A stretch of DNA of 64,000 nucleotides from Kryptolebias marmoratus (lineage: Eukaryota > Chordata > Actinopteri > Cyprinodontiformes > Rivulidae). Positions 11,601 through 26,600 of this stretch are shown here, piece after piece. The notes beneath the pieces were generated by a model that was given only the letters and a program-made list of their open reading frames with translations, had not been told where the DNA came from and made no database searches. The translations under genes and the position numbers were made by a program. How positions within the stretch are numbered: the stretch's first letter is position 1; each line of letters opens with the position of its first letter. The stretch lies in contig NC_051445.1 of the NCBI RefSeq assembly GCF_001649575.2, positions 5,385,528-5,449,527 on the forward strand, written 5' to 3'.

Positions 11601-14600
11601 ACATACAGGAAATGCTAATGATTACTTGGATGCAAATACACAGATAGAAAGTTGTGTTTCATTTACTTCAGTTAATATTACATATCTAGGAGACAATCAC
11701 TTCTCTCCTGATGCCTAATTTAAAGTGAATCTGAGGTTGTTAAACCCTTAAACAAAATGAGAAATAACAAGGGGGCAGATCTGCTCATCATAAACACATA
11801 TATGTCCACACATATTCACATTTAAAGGACACATAATCAAACACAGAGAACAGTATTACCTGGCTGTCAACTACAAGGTTACGGATGCATCCAGTGAAAC
11901 TTCTGTAACGCCTGTAAGGAGTCAGTTCCTTTACTCCTCCCAGCTGAAGAGGCTGGAATACATTTAAATACCTGAGGAGGGAGAGGGGGCATACACAGGA
12001 AGAAAAGGGAAGGTGGATGGATAAAGAAAGATATGAAAAATGTGGATCAGGGACAGAAAGAAGAGGAACAAATCCCAAGTCAGACTAGAGAAACTGAATA
12101 TGTTGCAAAAATGACGTGGGAATGCTGAATGACTGCTGAAATTAGCTAAAGATGAAAGTGATATGCTGAAGCAGATTTGTAAATATATGTATTTTGAAAC
12201 ATACAAGCACACTAGCACACTTCTCCTGAATGAGCTGAACATTCAGATGTTAGATGTTTAGATGAAAGGCAAAAAAGTACAGCAAAATAAAAAAACGACA
12301 AACAGTAGTGTGAATGCTAAATCAGCATTCAGAATTTAACTTTTACTGTAAATGTACGCAGTGAGTAACATCTGTTCATACCTCTGGTTCCCGGGTGTCT
12401 CTCCTGCAGCTCTGCAGCCAGACTCATCGATCTCTCGGACCTCCCCTCCAACGCCTTCCAGCTCGTTCAACGCCACCCCTCCACACTGGTCCAGGACCAG
12501 CTGGACAACCTGAACACAAACAGAAATTATTAATTACATAATATAAAAACATATTATTATTCTTAAATGTAATATTTTTATCCACATAACCTCAATGTGC
12601 TTGATAAAAAAAAAGAATAATGAAATGTTTAGGAATACATAATACATTCATACATGAACCCTTAATGGATTTGAAGGATTTTAAAAGAGCTTTACATGTG
12701 GTCCTAAATTAAAATAGAAGAAAATGAAGAAGTCAGAAATAGTTTACATTTTTATGTTTGTGTAAGAACTATGATTATTTTTAACAGTCTAGTCTGCTTA
12801 ATGCATAAACAAATTCCTAAAGTCAATTTAAGTTAACAACATATTTAGTTTAATGATATTTTTTTAAATTAAAAAGCAGTTCTCATGATGTTAATATTCG
12901 TAGCAGTTAAAACGGTTTGAAAAACTTCATCCTACTATCAGTCTGTCCCGTCATCTTTTCTCTGCTGTTTTATTATTCATGAATCACTGATTGTGGCTCT
13001 GGCTTACCTTTCCATCACTGATTATGTCGAGTCGATGCCAGCGCCGGTCGTTGATGGTGGTTTTAGGTGTGAGCTGAAGGGTCAGCGTTCCTGATCCATG
13101 GTTTATACTCAGAACTGGACCCCCGTTTCTTAACTCTGCATGGGGAAAAAAGGATTGAGAAACAAGAAATTTATCATTAGAGATATAATTAGTTTGTTTC
13201 TTGTGTCTGCCACAACATCGTTTCTCTGTATTACTGTCTAAGCTGCTGAATCCAACCAGGAAGTTGAGAAATCCCCTTCATCAGTGTGTGTGAATCCTTT
13301 AAACGTCCCAACCAGATTGTGTCCATGTGTGTGTGTGCATGACCTGATCAACCCCACGGTCATAATATTGGACATGTAAGTGAAAAAACAGTTCAGAAAC
13401 ATCAATGGTGCTGTCATCTTTGATTTTCCTCTCCCCAGATCCATGAAACAACAACCCGGGTTCAATAATTACATAACTTTAATGCCACAAGATTATGCAA
13501 GAAGCTTTTGAAAGGCCATTGGCAGGCTAATCTATTAACGCCACATAAGAACCGCTGGGAGCTGACATTAGAGTTTATGAAGCGTTTTCTCCGCTGAGAA
13601 ACTGTCTTTACAGCAGAACATTGACGAACACTTCCTGTTTGGTAAAAACGACGAGCTGCTGAAGCTTTCCCACTGAGAGTGTGGGATTAGTTTGTCTCAA
13701 ACAGAGCTTAAAAGTTAAAATAATCAAAGAAAAGGCTACAATATCAAAAACAAACAATTAAACAAAAAAACTCATTATTCTCTCAGTAACAGGGCAGCCA
13801 CACCCAGAACCCCCAAAACTGCAGAAGAGAAGCAGGAACAGATAATCCTACAGTTCTGTTCATTGGTCTGTTAAATCAAGCAAAAAGTACTTAAAGTGGA
13901 AACATTGATGGAATAATAATAATTAAAAACAAACAAACAAGAAAACAAATGTGTGAATTATAAATCAGATTTTTCACAATAAGTATATATTATTGTTTTT
14001 GCACACCTCTGGTCTTGAGACAAATTTTTGTTTCCATGTAAAAAAGACAATAAAGAACCTTGAACATTAAATATCTTTCATAGCTCAATTTTTTATTGAC
14101 ATTTCAGTAATTTGATAGACAAATTTAACTGTTTTCTATTAGCTTATTCTCATTGATTGAAAACTTCCATAAAGTGTGTGTTTAATAGAAAAATCTTCTA
14201 CACTTTGCTGATTTATTTGAGCTCAAACTGTTGGACTTTCACCCACCTGTCCCCAGCATTAAACTCACCTACGGCGATGAAGTCTTCCTGCTCCCCTGAG
14301 TGGACGAGGCCAAGCGGCCCATTGTAGAGGAGCAGCCCGTTGGCCGACTCGGCCAGGAACTCGATGGAGATGTGGCTCTGAAAGCAGGGCTTGATGGGGG
14401 GGAACCAGGCGTAACCCTGACCACCAAAGCTGTGTTTGGTCTGCTGGCACTCGGGGCCGTCCAACATGGGAGGACAATTACATCTGAGGGACAAGAAGAG
14501 CTCATTTTATTCATTAATAAGTGCTTGATTGTCCAGTATGTCCAGTTAAGAGCTTCCTGTTCCAAAATGAGCATTTTAATTCTTTAATTAATGTAAGTGT

Positions 14601-17600
14601 TTAATAAATTACAACTACATGTACATGTTATCATTACTTTCTGTTACCAAGTGACAAAAAATACATTTTAATTTAGTTTACTTAATAAAATGAAAAAATC
14701 TATTTATGTATATGCTTAACAGTAAAGAAAGGTCTCTACTGGTTGCCATTCTCATCATAGGTTTCTAAATAAAAAAAAGAAAAATAAGATTTTTAGTGAC
14801 AAAGCTTAAAAAATAATGTAATTTTTGTGGTTCTATTGCTGATTTTTTTTTGACTGGTTAATCTAAACAGAAAAAAAGCAGCACAATAACAGAACCGGTA
14901 ACAAAAAGTAACTGTAACAAACCTTAAAAGAAACTTTGAGTTTTTAAATAAAACCAACTTAAAAGTATTTAGCTGTTTCAGAATGGGAAAAAGTAGAAGA
15001 GAGAAGAAAACAGCTGTTGAGATTTTGCAGCTGAAATATTTTATCTTGTATCCAAATGAATGAAGTTGTGTGACAACTACTGTCTGTGCAGCTAAAGTGA
15101 AGCTTCAAAGTTTTATTGCTGCAGATGGAATCCACAGAGTCAAACATGAAATTTTTAAAATGTTTGACAGTTTTCACTTGAGTTATTCAGTCAACAAATG
15201 GGGAATTTTTTGGAAGCTTCAAATAGTGACTATAACAGGTTTGGGACCGAGTTAGCTGCCAAGGACAGGCACACTTCATATTTTCAGGAGCAAAGGGTTT
15301 CATAATAAAAACGCTGTTCTAGTTATAAAAATGCTCTAATTGTTTCAAAGAGAGGAGAGTGTTGACAGTGCACACACTCATCACAAGCCAGATAATCCAC
15401 CCAAAGCTTAGCAAAAACACAAAAAAACAGACTTGTTAAACTCATAATTAAGGTAATGAATAGAGGTAGAGTGATTCTTTGCAGATTATTAAGTCCTTTT
15501 TTTGCAATTCAAAAAAACCCTCCATCATCACACATATGTGAATATACAAACCAATTAAAAGGCAGTCCCATCTGAGGGCAGGACAGTGTCGAGACAACTC
15601 AAATTTTGCCCTTTTGTCAATGCACCTCCCATGAAGGTGGTGTTTTTATTCAGACCAACAATGGAAGATCCCAAAGGATGATGACCAGAAACTTTTGTGA
15701 ATTTTTAAAAGAATAATGTAACATTTATCAGGGAAACATTTTATGTTTTACCTTTCAGAACTTTATCAGTTTAACTGGTTAAAATGAAAATGTTCCCTTT
15801 AAGGTAAAAATATGGAGAACTTTACAAATGAAGCTGCATTCTTAGGAAGCCTACAATAAACTGAGCCCAGGTATGAATGTGCACTGATTACCATCGGGCC
15901 CCAAGGCTATATATTCTTTTTCTATTTCAAATTCTAGTAGCTTATAATGTCTATGAATAACAAACAGTTACATTTATGGGATTAAACCAATCAAACAAAT
16001 TGCCTTCATGAGTTGGCTTCTTTGATTTCTAAAGGTTGACTTTTAAAAAAAACATATCAGTCAACCTCTAATCATAAATGCATTTTAGTGCTGCAAAATA
16101 TAATGTAAAACATGACTAGAAATTGTTCTTTGATCTCTTTTTGTACCGACCGGTATCCCAGCGGTCCGTCCTGGCAGGTGCCCCCGTTAAGGCAGGGGTT
16201 GAAGGGATAAGCGGAGCAGGGCAGGCGGACAGCGTCCCGCCCCTTGCAGCCGCACTGCGCAGTCGACGAGGCAGACAGCGACACCAGAGAGATGTTACCA
16301 GAGCTGAGAGCCACGGGGACTTGGCTGAATGAGATCTCGTTGCTGCAGCCGCCAAGCTGACTGCAGTCTGTGTACGGACAGTCGTCCACCCCCACCTGGG
16401 AGATGGACACACCCAACATGGCCTCCAACTGCACCGGATAAAAACAATATGACAGGGAGTCAGAAAAACTAACTAACCAGCTTGTGATAAAAGCCAGATT
16501 AAATTAAATAACACAGCCATCAAAACTATATTCATTATGTGTAAATAAAAAACATGAGAAGCTAACAGTGCCCTCAAAAAAGAAAAAGATCTATACCAAA
16601 GGAGAACTAGAGAGACTGAATGTGAATGAAAATGGTTAAAATAGCACAAAAGGTAATTATTAAACAGCATATTAAGATAAGTCCACATTGTTTTTTTAAA
16701 TATATAGTTTTCAGAGAATACCACCATCTGTCTTTGATCTCCTTTTTAAATGCATCAGTGATTTATGAATTTGCTTTATTTTGTGTTCTAATGTTGTTTA
16801 TATACTTTGGTGTTCTTTTGTCATTTTATCTTTTGCTGTCTTTCTCTCTTAGTTGCCAAATTCATCAGTTTTCCTGCTTTGGATTCAGATTTTCTGCTCT
16901 TATTTTGTCTTAATGAGTAAGATATTATTTTCATTACAGTCTTTTAGAGGGTTTTCTGTCTCTGTATTTATATTTAACTTCTGGAGTTTAGAAACCTCTT
17001 GTACAAGAAACAGACAGTTTCAATATAATCTTTATTTTTGTGGCGACTAAATCAGTCAAAATACTTAAGAAAATTAACGATACACATTTCTTCTTCAGTG
17101 TTCATTGTACAAATAATTTTTTGGTTTTTGTATTTTTATTATCATTATATTAGATTTTTTAAAACCAGGTTACAGCGTCAGAATTTAAAATCCGACTCGC
17201 ATCACAAGGTGCCTCTCAAGAACTGATCTGAAATCAGCAGCAGCTCGCCTTTAAATGCATGTTAAGTATTCATTAAATATTAAATATCTGCACACTTGTA
17301 TGTAAATCTGTAGGATAATATGTGTAAAAATGAGCACTTGCAGGAGCAACGTGTTCTAGTATGAACAACAATCTAAACCTTTTTCTGCATGTGAGTGTGA
17401 GTGGGTGTGAAGCGGTTGGTTTTAAGTGAAATGATTGTCTCTGGAGCCTACTGAACTGTGTGTTTAATATATTAGTACTATTTCTGCATAATTAAACCTA
17501 ATGTCTCAGTTTTTTTTGCAGTTTGTTAACTTTCAGCTTAAACAAATGTATTAAACTAAGTTGTTCTCTTTTTTATGTACTTGGATTAACATTTAATAGG

Positions 17601-20600
17601 AATAAACAGGCATCTTTTAACCCCAAGAGGCATCATGTATGCTTTTTCTTTCAATATGAAAAATAGCAATTGTTTGGCCAGTTTTTGAGACTTCAGGCAT
17701 CTGATTTTAATATTCAGAGTTGATGATGTTGACCCTCTCAGGCTCAAATTAAGTTTTAGTAACAGGAAAAATCAGATATGTTGTTGCAACACCTGCCTTG
17801 AGAGGGTTAAACATCAAACTTGGTATTTCTAAAGTGAGGAGGGAGAAATAAAGAAAAAGATCTCTTCTCACCTTGTCTTTGTTTGCCGCCACGTAGCCGT
17901 GCAGTTTCTCTGCCTTGTAGTACGGTGAGCCATGTGCGGCAAACCAAACGTTTAGTGCTTTACTGACATGCCGGCCAGCGTTGCCCACAGAGAAGATCTG
18001 AACGTTCTCTGGCAAAGTCTGCAGGACTTCAGCCAGTGACTGGACCAGACGGGTGAACCGGCTCTCCTCACCAACACGACTCCTCCTGAAAAACTCTGCT
18101 ACTGTCAGGTCTAGAAGACAAGGAGAAAGAAAACAGACTGACTTTCTTGTGCTGTACATCTTCAAACAAAGTCAGATGACGCATAAAAACATCGCAACAC
18201 ATACTGAGAAAAAAAAAAAGTTAAACACCAGGAGTTAAAGAAAGAATCTTTCAAACAAAGAGTTTGAAAAGAGTAAAGAGGAAAATGGGTTCTTATTTCT
18301 CTGTTTGATAGTTTTGATACCAGCTGAGACAGGTGACATCCCATAAATTAAAACTTTGTAGCATTCTGGGATATGCAACACTGAGCCTTAATAACTACAG
18401 TTACAACAAAATGTGCATCTTTTTTGATGAGACGTCTATCACGATTCTAGTTCTTCCTTAGAGACAGTTAAAAGAAAAAGAAAAATCATCTTCAGACTCA
18501 CTTGTCAGGCGAATGGAAGCAGCTTGCTGCAAGGCGTCCTGCTGCAGCTCTGTGACGTCCACCTGAGAGGTAGAAGTGACATCGGGCCAGGTGTGATCTG
18601 ATACCTGCACCTGCAGGTGATACGAGCCTGGAGGAGTTCCTTCCCTGACACTGAGCTGACCTGAGCTCTGGTTTAAACTGAAAAACCTAACAGCATGAAA
18701 GAAAGATTAGATTAGTTTTTTTCTTTCTTGTAATAAAAGTTGTTCAGAGGAAAGTAGTCGTCTCATTGGATCTTCTGAAACGTTAAAACAGACAAACTAA
18801 CACTGAGGATCATGTGTTGCAGTTCGTGATCTGGAAATATTCATTACTTTATTTTCTACTGCTTTACAGAGAGGCTTCCTGAGCCGGTCCAGTCTGTGTG
18901 TCAAAGGGTCGTGTAACAGTTTACCCTCTTCACACAGTGGCAACCTCAAGAGCTCAGACTAATTACCCGTTACAGAATCGAGGCCAAAGAGAGCGCAGGA
19001 CAAAACTTGTTCTGCTGCTTAAGAAACTAATTTGCTTCTTATCTTCCGCTTCCAAAAGGCAAAGGCAGAATGATAATGTTTTTGCCTGTACATGTGTTAT
19101 ATATCATGAACCACTGGACAAATTTAACAAAACTTGCAGAAAGTAATCATTAGATATACATCTACACCTGATTAACCTTTGGAGTCAATCTGATTAAAGA
19201 TGGCCACCACAGCCGATTGACCTTAGCAAATGCAAAAATGGCTTTAACTCAGTCAGTTTTACAGATATCGTGTTAAAATTTGGTGCGGACGCCAGTCACA
19301 ACACCTACTTCAAGTGCTGCTCATTATCCAAAATCTTTGCTTAAAACTTTAGCTTTACCTGATGGAGTCCACCTTGTTTGGCTGATAACAAAATATCTCA
19401 TGAACAACTGGTGAAACTATTGTAATGTAATGATTGGATGTCCATCTACAAATGATTAACTTTCAGACTCAATCAAATCAAGATGGCCCTCACAGCTAAT
19501 CAGTACTAACCAACATAGAAATGGCTAAATACCACTGAATTTAAGAGAGATTGAGCAACAATTTGATGTGGGAGTAGCAGGGCGTCATTCACATTTACTT
19601 AGAAGTCAAGTCAAATGTATTTATTTATTTATAGCACTTTTCAGCAACAAGGCGGCTCAAAGTGCTCGTCATAGTGTGACATCTAGCCATAAAAGTTAAG
19701 ATTGCACATTATTTTCTAGGTTTGACCCAAATGGCTACCGCTTTGTCATTTCTCAACATAAGATGATCTTAGTTTATGAAAAAAGTACATTCCTTCAAGG
19801 AATGCTAGGCCTTTAATTCTTAAAATGAATTCATACTTTAAACTGCAGAAACCTCATCTCTTTAGGCTGGAAGCTGATATCTTCTTGTATTTTTATGTGT
19901 CATGCTGTTTGTATTGTTTCCCTGAGAGGTGCCATGATTATCGGCCTACCGGTGTTTCTTCATCTGAACGCTTTTCACTTTTTTTTTGTCTGGAATTGAT
20001 CTTTTCTATATGTAAATAACGATCAGCCCAAACCTGAACCATTCTGTGAACAAATTGCTATCTGCTGGATGCAGAGATGACGGAAGGTGTTTCAGAAGGA
20101 TCTATGGTAATTCTCTCCCCGGTGGTTCCTTTGTTCTCAGCTGATTCTTGTCGTCTCTTGTCGTCCCTCCTTGTAGGTATCTCGTTAGAAGAAAAGGTGG
20201 CAGGGCGAGCAATCAGGCTCTCCTTTCAATGCGTCTGCATGAAGCCTTGCCTCATCAAACAAAATGAGTGCGCCCTCGCTGCGCTTCACTGGGAATTTTC
20301 AATACCGCTGGTTATGAAGTATTAATAGCACTGTTCCTGACAAGTCAGATCTCTTTTTCTATCTCTCCTTCCTGTTCTCTTTCTTTTTCATTCTTTTTCC
20401 ACTTTCTTTGTTTTCTGCTTTCAAAGTGCCTGTTTCTATGGCCCGATTTCGTTTCCCCTCTTTTTACCGCTGCACCTTAGTACTGCCTACCCTTCTGTAT
20501 TTTCTAAACCTCAGTTGCCGACCCGTTTTAATTTCTCACTTTTTTATTTCACTTTTTCTTTTTTTTGTGTCACATGAGAGGAAAAACTTTACAAGGAAAT

Positions 20601-23600
20601 TTTTTCCCGCTAGTTTCAGCATCTCCCAAAACGGCTTTACATCTGCCAGTCTTTAAATTATTTCATTCAATCCTAATAGTATTTTCTACAGGGTGCAAAA
20701 TTACACACACACACAAAATGAAATGAGACATTAACTTATTTAGTGTTTCAGTCTTCTCTGTAAAATCCACAGAGAACCTAACTCTTCTTTTGTCATTCAT
20801 TTCCTTGTGGCTTTAAAATGCTTCATTTAAATTTATTCTATTTTTGAATACATAAAATAACATTTCTTAAATATAAAGTTGCTCTTTTTCTCATCATTTA
20901 AGTCAAATATTCAGTAAAACACAAGACTTGCTTTATTTATTTCCTAATATGTGCTGCAAAATAACGAGTTGTAATTGCAAACTAATCTGAAAAAGGTAAC
21001 ACCTTGCAAGAAAAATTACCACAAATATCTGGAGCCCATCCTAATTCTATCCAAACGATAATCAGTTGTAGATGTACCAACAATGATTATTACCTGAAAG
21101 TGTCATTAAATCCATCCAGTGGTTTTGCTAATCGACAGAGTTGACTCTAAATAGTTAATGGGAATTTTTTTTTTAAATCAAATGTTTTGTGCAATGTGTT
21201 AGAACTCTGACTATTTGTTGGGGATCAGTTTTAGGTACTTCAACACCTCATTTTAGGTCAAAATTGGTAAAATTGATTGAGTTGTAGTTTTTTTTTAAGG
21301 TCAGTTGGCTGTGTAAGCCATCTTGAATCAAACTGACTCCAAAAGTTACTTAATTGTAGAGGTACATGATCCAATGATTACTTCCCAAAAGTTACAATAA
21401 AAGTTTTTCCTGTTTTTTATGAGATATTTTGGTGACAGAGAGACTCATTAACACAAACACATACATGTGCAAACACAGAGACAACAACAAAAACATTATT
21501 GTCCGCCTTCGCCTTTCTCCAGCGGGCAATAACAATACCTGGAAGTAGGGTTCTATAAAATAAAAGGCAAGTTGACCTGGCTTTACCTTCTTTAAAACTC
21601 TCTTTTGTTGTGCTAAAATCCTCAACTATGACTTGTCCATTTCTGCTTTTACCACCATCACTCTTTTTGCAAGTCACCTTTAATCCTCTTCAAAGTTTCA
21701 CCAGATAAGATCAAAGTACCTGGTTGATTTGCCTTCGAACCGGTACACTTTCTCACTCCAGTCATCAAGGTCAGGGGATTGAATTTGTCCGAGGACTGTC
21801 ATCGGGAGAATACCTGTCAGAAGCGAAAAGTAAAAGACACACAAAAAGTCAAAAATGCATTCAGTAGAAATAATTAGTTTTGAGCACAAAGGGATCCCTG
21901 TGGTACAGCCCAAATATTAAGAGTGAAAGGAAGAATACAGAGGCTTCTTTAAAAAGATGAGACAGGTGACACCTTTTTGGTCACGGCTTCAAGGCACATC
22001 AGGAAAACGTGCATACAGAATAACTTACAAGATGTTTTTCCCCAGATTCACCACCTCCCTTAAAAAAGCTGAACTCAGAGGTGTAATCACTTTAGCCATG
22101 AAATAAGCTGCTTTTTAAAAACACACCCTGTTTACAGACCCGTCAAATCTGGGACATAAGCTGGAGTTAATTGTTTGCTTCATGACATGTTTTCTAGGGA
22201 CGGGGTGGATTTGTATTAGCAGGTTAATGTACTTTCATGTGGAAAGGCCCTAGAGAGGGAATTCACCAAAAATACATTACAAAAAAAAACCTAGTTTTTC
22301 CAGCAAATTACAGCAGGCTGACAGATGGTATGAAATACTAAATAAGAGATGTGGCTGCAGCGGATGGCTGTGAGTAGTCGAGTGTGACGAGTACAGTCCT
22401 AACAACATGAGCACAGAGCGCTCAAGCGATTGTGGGTGGAACATTAGCTAACCTGAACATTAGAGGAACCAGTCTGTGACCAGAAAGATGCCAGTCTGTC
22501 GACCAACTGGGACAATCAATTATGAGTGTATGACAAATGTTTTCTTCTTCAGAAAACCATCAGGGTGCCCTTGAGCAAAGGAGCCAGACCATAACCACTT
22601 CGCTAAAGCAAAAAGTTTAAAATTGCACTGCGAGTCTTTAGGGTATGATATCCAGAGGAAATGAAAAAAACAAAACAAACAAATAAAAACAGAAGCTTTT
22701 TGCCGATGTAAATGACCTTTGTCTTAGAGAGACCATAGTAAGGTAAAACTATGCCTCCTTTTTTAAATTTTTGTTTCAAAATTTTGGTTGAGTCAAATTG
22801 ACCAATTTTTATTAAAATTGCTTGCTAGGAAACCATATCAATACCAGGATAAAATGATAAAAAAAAAAACAAATTTGTGTTTTACTCTTGCAAATCTATT
22901 ATTCTAATTTAATCCTCCACTTTTCTGGTTTATGACCTTAGAACCACAGATGTTAATTTAGACTGTGCAATGCCTGTTAAAGAAATGACAGTGAGAAAGA
23001 ACTAAAAAACAAATGCAAAATAAACAGATGGTTGCTAAATGTTTTGAATTATTTACTAAAAGTCTCAAACAAATTATTTGGTCAAATAATTTACAGGTTT
23101 TCCTATTAAACTTTGGTATCTGATAAAGACTTTTTCACCCACAGAACAAGGTCAAGTGCAAGTATGTTTTGAGAAACTTAGTCATGAAAGTCACAAAAAC
23201 AGATTTTACAGAAGCACAAACATGGCTCAAAGAATCTCATTTTTCAGTACCAGAAAACAGAAAACATCCTCAAACACTCCGTTTCCTCACTCACTCAAGG
23301 CTCTGAATTTTATGACAGAATATGTTTGATTTAGATAACAATATGCTAGTATTTTATTATGTTGTGTCCAGTTGATGTGAATGGGACAAAGAGTGCTAAT
23401 TCCAGTTAAATCTATAGTTTTAGGTGCTATCTATTTCCATTTTAAGAATTAGTCTTGGCCTATTTTGGACAAATAATGTAAACTTAAAAAAAACAAAAAC
23501 AACATAGCATCTAGATAAACTGCAAAGGATCATTAAATGTTGCATTGTAAAGTTATTTCTTCACTATCTTAAATTATTACCAATAAACAGGAAACCATAC

Positions 23601-26600
23601 CTTCATAACTGTAGACAATAAAGTGTGTGTGTCCAGGTAAGTGTGGATGGTCATTCCTATCACCAATGACAACTGTAAGGGTGTTGGTTGAACTCATCGG
23701 AGGAGAGCCCCCGTCAATCATAAGAATCGGGAGGCGGTACTCCTTTTGCCGTTCTCGATCAAAGGTACGGAGGGTGGTGATGGCTGCACTTCCATTCCGG
23801 AAGTCAGTCAGATTGAAGTTGGTAGCATCTGAAGTGAGCATGAGAAGCCGAATGGAGAATGGGCCACCATTTGTGGAGGTGTCACGATCAGTGGCATGAA
23901 GAAGAAGGGAGGTTTCGTTCATTCGTACCACCTGGGGTGCTGCAGTGTTCTCCCAAACGACAGGCTTATAGGGAAACTCAAACTCTGGCCCGTTGTCATT
24001 AACATCAAGTACGGACACCATAACAATGGCAGTACCAGTCAGGGATGGAATACCAGCATCTGTTGCGAGGACCATGATCCTGTGCTGGGAGATTTTCTCT
24101 CTGTCCAGAGGATGAGCCACCACCACCCAACCTGACTGGTCCACCAGGAACTGATTATAGGGGTCTGACTCCTTGGAAATGCTGTAAGAAAAGCGTCCAT
24201 TTTGGCCTGAGTCCAGATCAGATGCTGTAACTTGAGTGACAATTGTCCCAACTGGGACATCTTCCAACATGGCAGATGACTCATAGAACTGAGGGAAGAA
24301 GACAGGCGCATGATCATTGGAGTCTTCGACCTGAACGAGGCAGTAGGCCAAGCTGAAAAAATCAGCATCTTCAGCTTTCAGGGTCAGATTAAAAACCCTC
24401 TCATGGAGTTTCTCAAAGTCCACCCTCTTCTTAAGTTTTATCATGCCACGTCGATTCACTTTGTCTGTCTCCACAAAAAACTTCCTGTCCTCGTCTCCAC
24501 CAACAATACTGAAGGCAACAACAGCATTCTCACCCTCATCTCCATCAGTGGCAGAGACCACAAGAACTTCACTGTTTACTTCAAGGTCCTCAGTTACCTG
24601 ATAGACACATAAATGTACATGGTTTACTGCTACTAATTTTCATTTGAAAAGAAACTGAGACATATCTTGAGGCAGGTTCACTCACCTGAGTAGAGTAGGC
24701 CCTCTGAGTAAAAATGGGTGGATGATCATTTACATCAGAAACCATGATGGTGGCTGTGCCTGTTCCTGACAAACCTCCTCCATCACGGGCTTCCACCACC
24801 ACCAGATACTTGTCCTCGGTCTCCCGGTCCAGTGAACGCAGAACTGTGTAGATGGTCCCTGTAGTGGCGTTTATGGAGAACAGGTTGAGGTTGATCTCAT
24901 TGCGAATGTTCTTGATGATGCTGTAGGTCAGCATGGCGTTTCTGCCTTCATTGGGATCATCTAGGTCCATAGCACGCATCTCCATGATGGAAGTATCCGC
25001 AGGTGAGTTTTCAGCCACTTGGCCAACAAAACATCCTTCCACTTCCAGAGCAGGGCATGGGAAAAAGGGGGCATTATCGTTGATGTCTCTGACTTCTAAT
25101 AGCACGTCAGCAAATCCTGTGAGTCCTAGTCCTCCCTCATCTGTGGCAAGGACAAGAAATCTCCAGGCAGGGCGCTCCTCGCGGTCCAGGCGACGCTGAG
25201 CATAGATTCTTCCAGAGTGTTCGTCAATGGTGAACTCGCCACCAGCACCCTGGCCATGGAGGGAGTAACGGAGAGCAGTCTGGTCTGCCTCCTGATCTGG
25301 ATCCGTTGCTGACACCTGCAAAAAAAAAAAAAAACATACAGAAAAGAATAAATTAGAAAAAAATAAAACAAACAAAAAACAACTCCTGAGAGCTCCTGAT
25401 GTGGGGTACTTAGGTTAGACCTGCAAATATTTAGGGTAAACTAAAAATGTAAGAAACAGCTTTATTATTTATTTTGCAATCTTGCAAAATTCCCCCAGGT
25501 TTAGCCATTCTGAACCAATATACTTTTCATCTGTTTGGTTGAAACATGCCATCAAAAGAGCGTGATAATGTGATTTCCATGATATCTTGGCATAATGTAT
25601 AAGTATATGTAATGTCCACATTCTTGTGAAAACACTGGTGCATATCGACCAGATATTTTTTTCATATGGTTTTCTATTTTGTAGATGAAGTGCTCAATAT
25701 GAAATTGTTGAATACAAGTTATTATTAAATATTCAAAAGTAAAACTAAATATTAATTTGACTTCAACCTTGAAAAGCCTCAAATGAGACATCTGAACAAT
25801 ATACAGTATTTACAGACTAATATAATGTGTCTCTTAAATACATAAATGGAATGGCTTTTAAACAAGAAATTCCTCTTTTTGAGTTACTGAGTTCTACTTA
25901 ATTCATTGACTGAGTAACAAAAAAATTGATGATAAGAACAATTACCTTCAAAATTATTATGGAAATTAACCACGCTTTATTAAAACTGCAGAAGCAGGTA
26001 GTTGTTTTCTGTCACATTTGTTAAGGCAATCTGGTCAAAGGCGTCATGTTGACATTTCATCCCAATTCAGTACCATCATTCTTTTTAATCAGAAACTGTT
26101 CTTTTTGTTCTTTTTCCCCCATCATGTCTTATCAAAAAAAGTTAAATTGCTTTTTCATTATGTAGAAATGTCAAGCTTTGCAAATAGGACATGCAGCAGC
26201 TGCCCCTGCACACACAGACTCCACAACACAGGAATAAACATTTCTCTGTTGCTTTGTCCTGTTTGCTTAATTAACCTGCCTTTCTGCTATCTCTCTGAAC
26301 AAGGGGACAAGAGCAGCAGCAACAAGACAAGCTCTCACATCTGTCACCGAGACACACAATGCAATTAAAAGTTAATGCATGCCGACAAAAGCAAGAAAAG
26401 TACACTTTTACCCTTTCTTCTCCTCTTTTCTCACCAGAGGGTTTGTTTACAGAAGCCTTTGAAGTCCCCCTGCCCTCCCTTTTGCGGCTGCCTCCCCCAT
26501 GTTGGCTCTTTGCATTCCCTGACATTGTGATGCAGGTACACAATATTGAAGATGAGCAGTGGTGACACCACAGAGGAGGCTGCCACACAGGTGAAGTCAC

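Larger units (their letters stand above)
18687..21719. other. Intron 17
   Basis: 3.0 kb holding repeat copies C1/C2 and E. Between them, 20,160-20,345 is a non-repetitive, less AT-rich stretch, and 20,340-20,560 is a C/T-rich stretch without coding features. Confidence 0.5.

Noticed and set aside
16123..16332. Plus-strand frame opposite exon 20
   Set aside because: Antisense shadow of the Cys-rich EGF exon.
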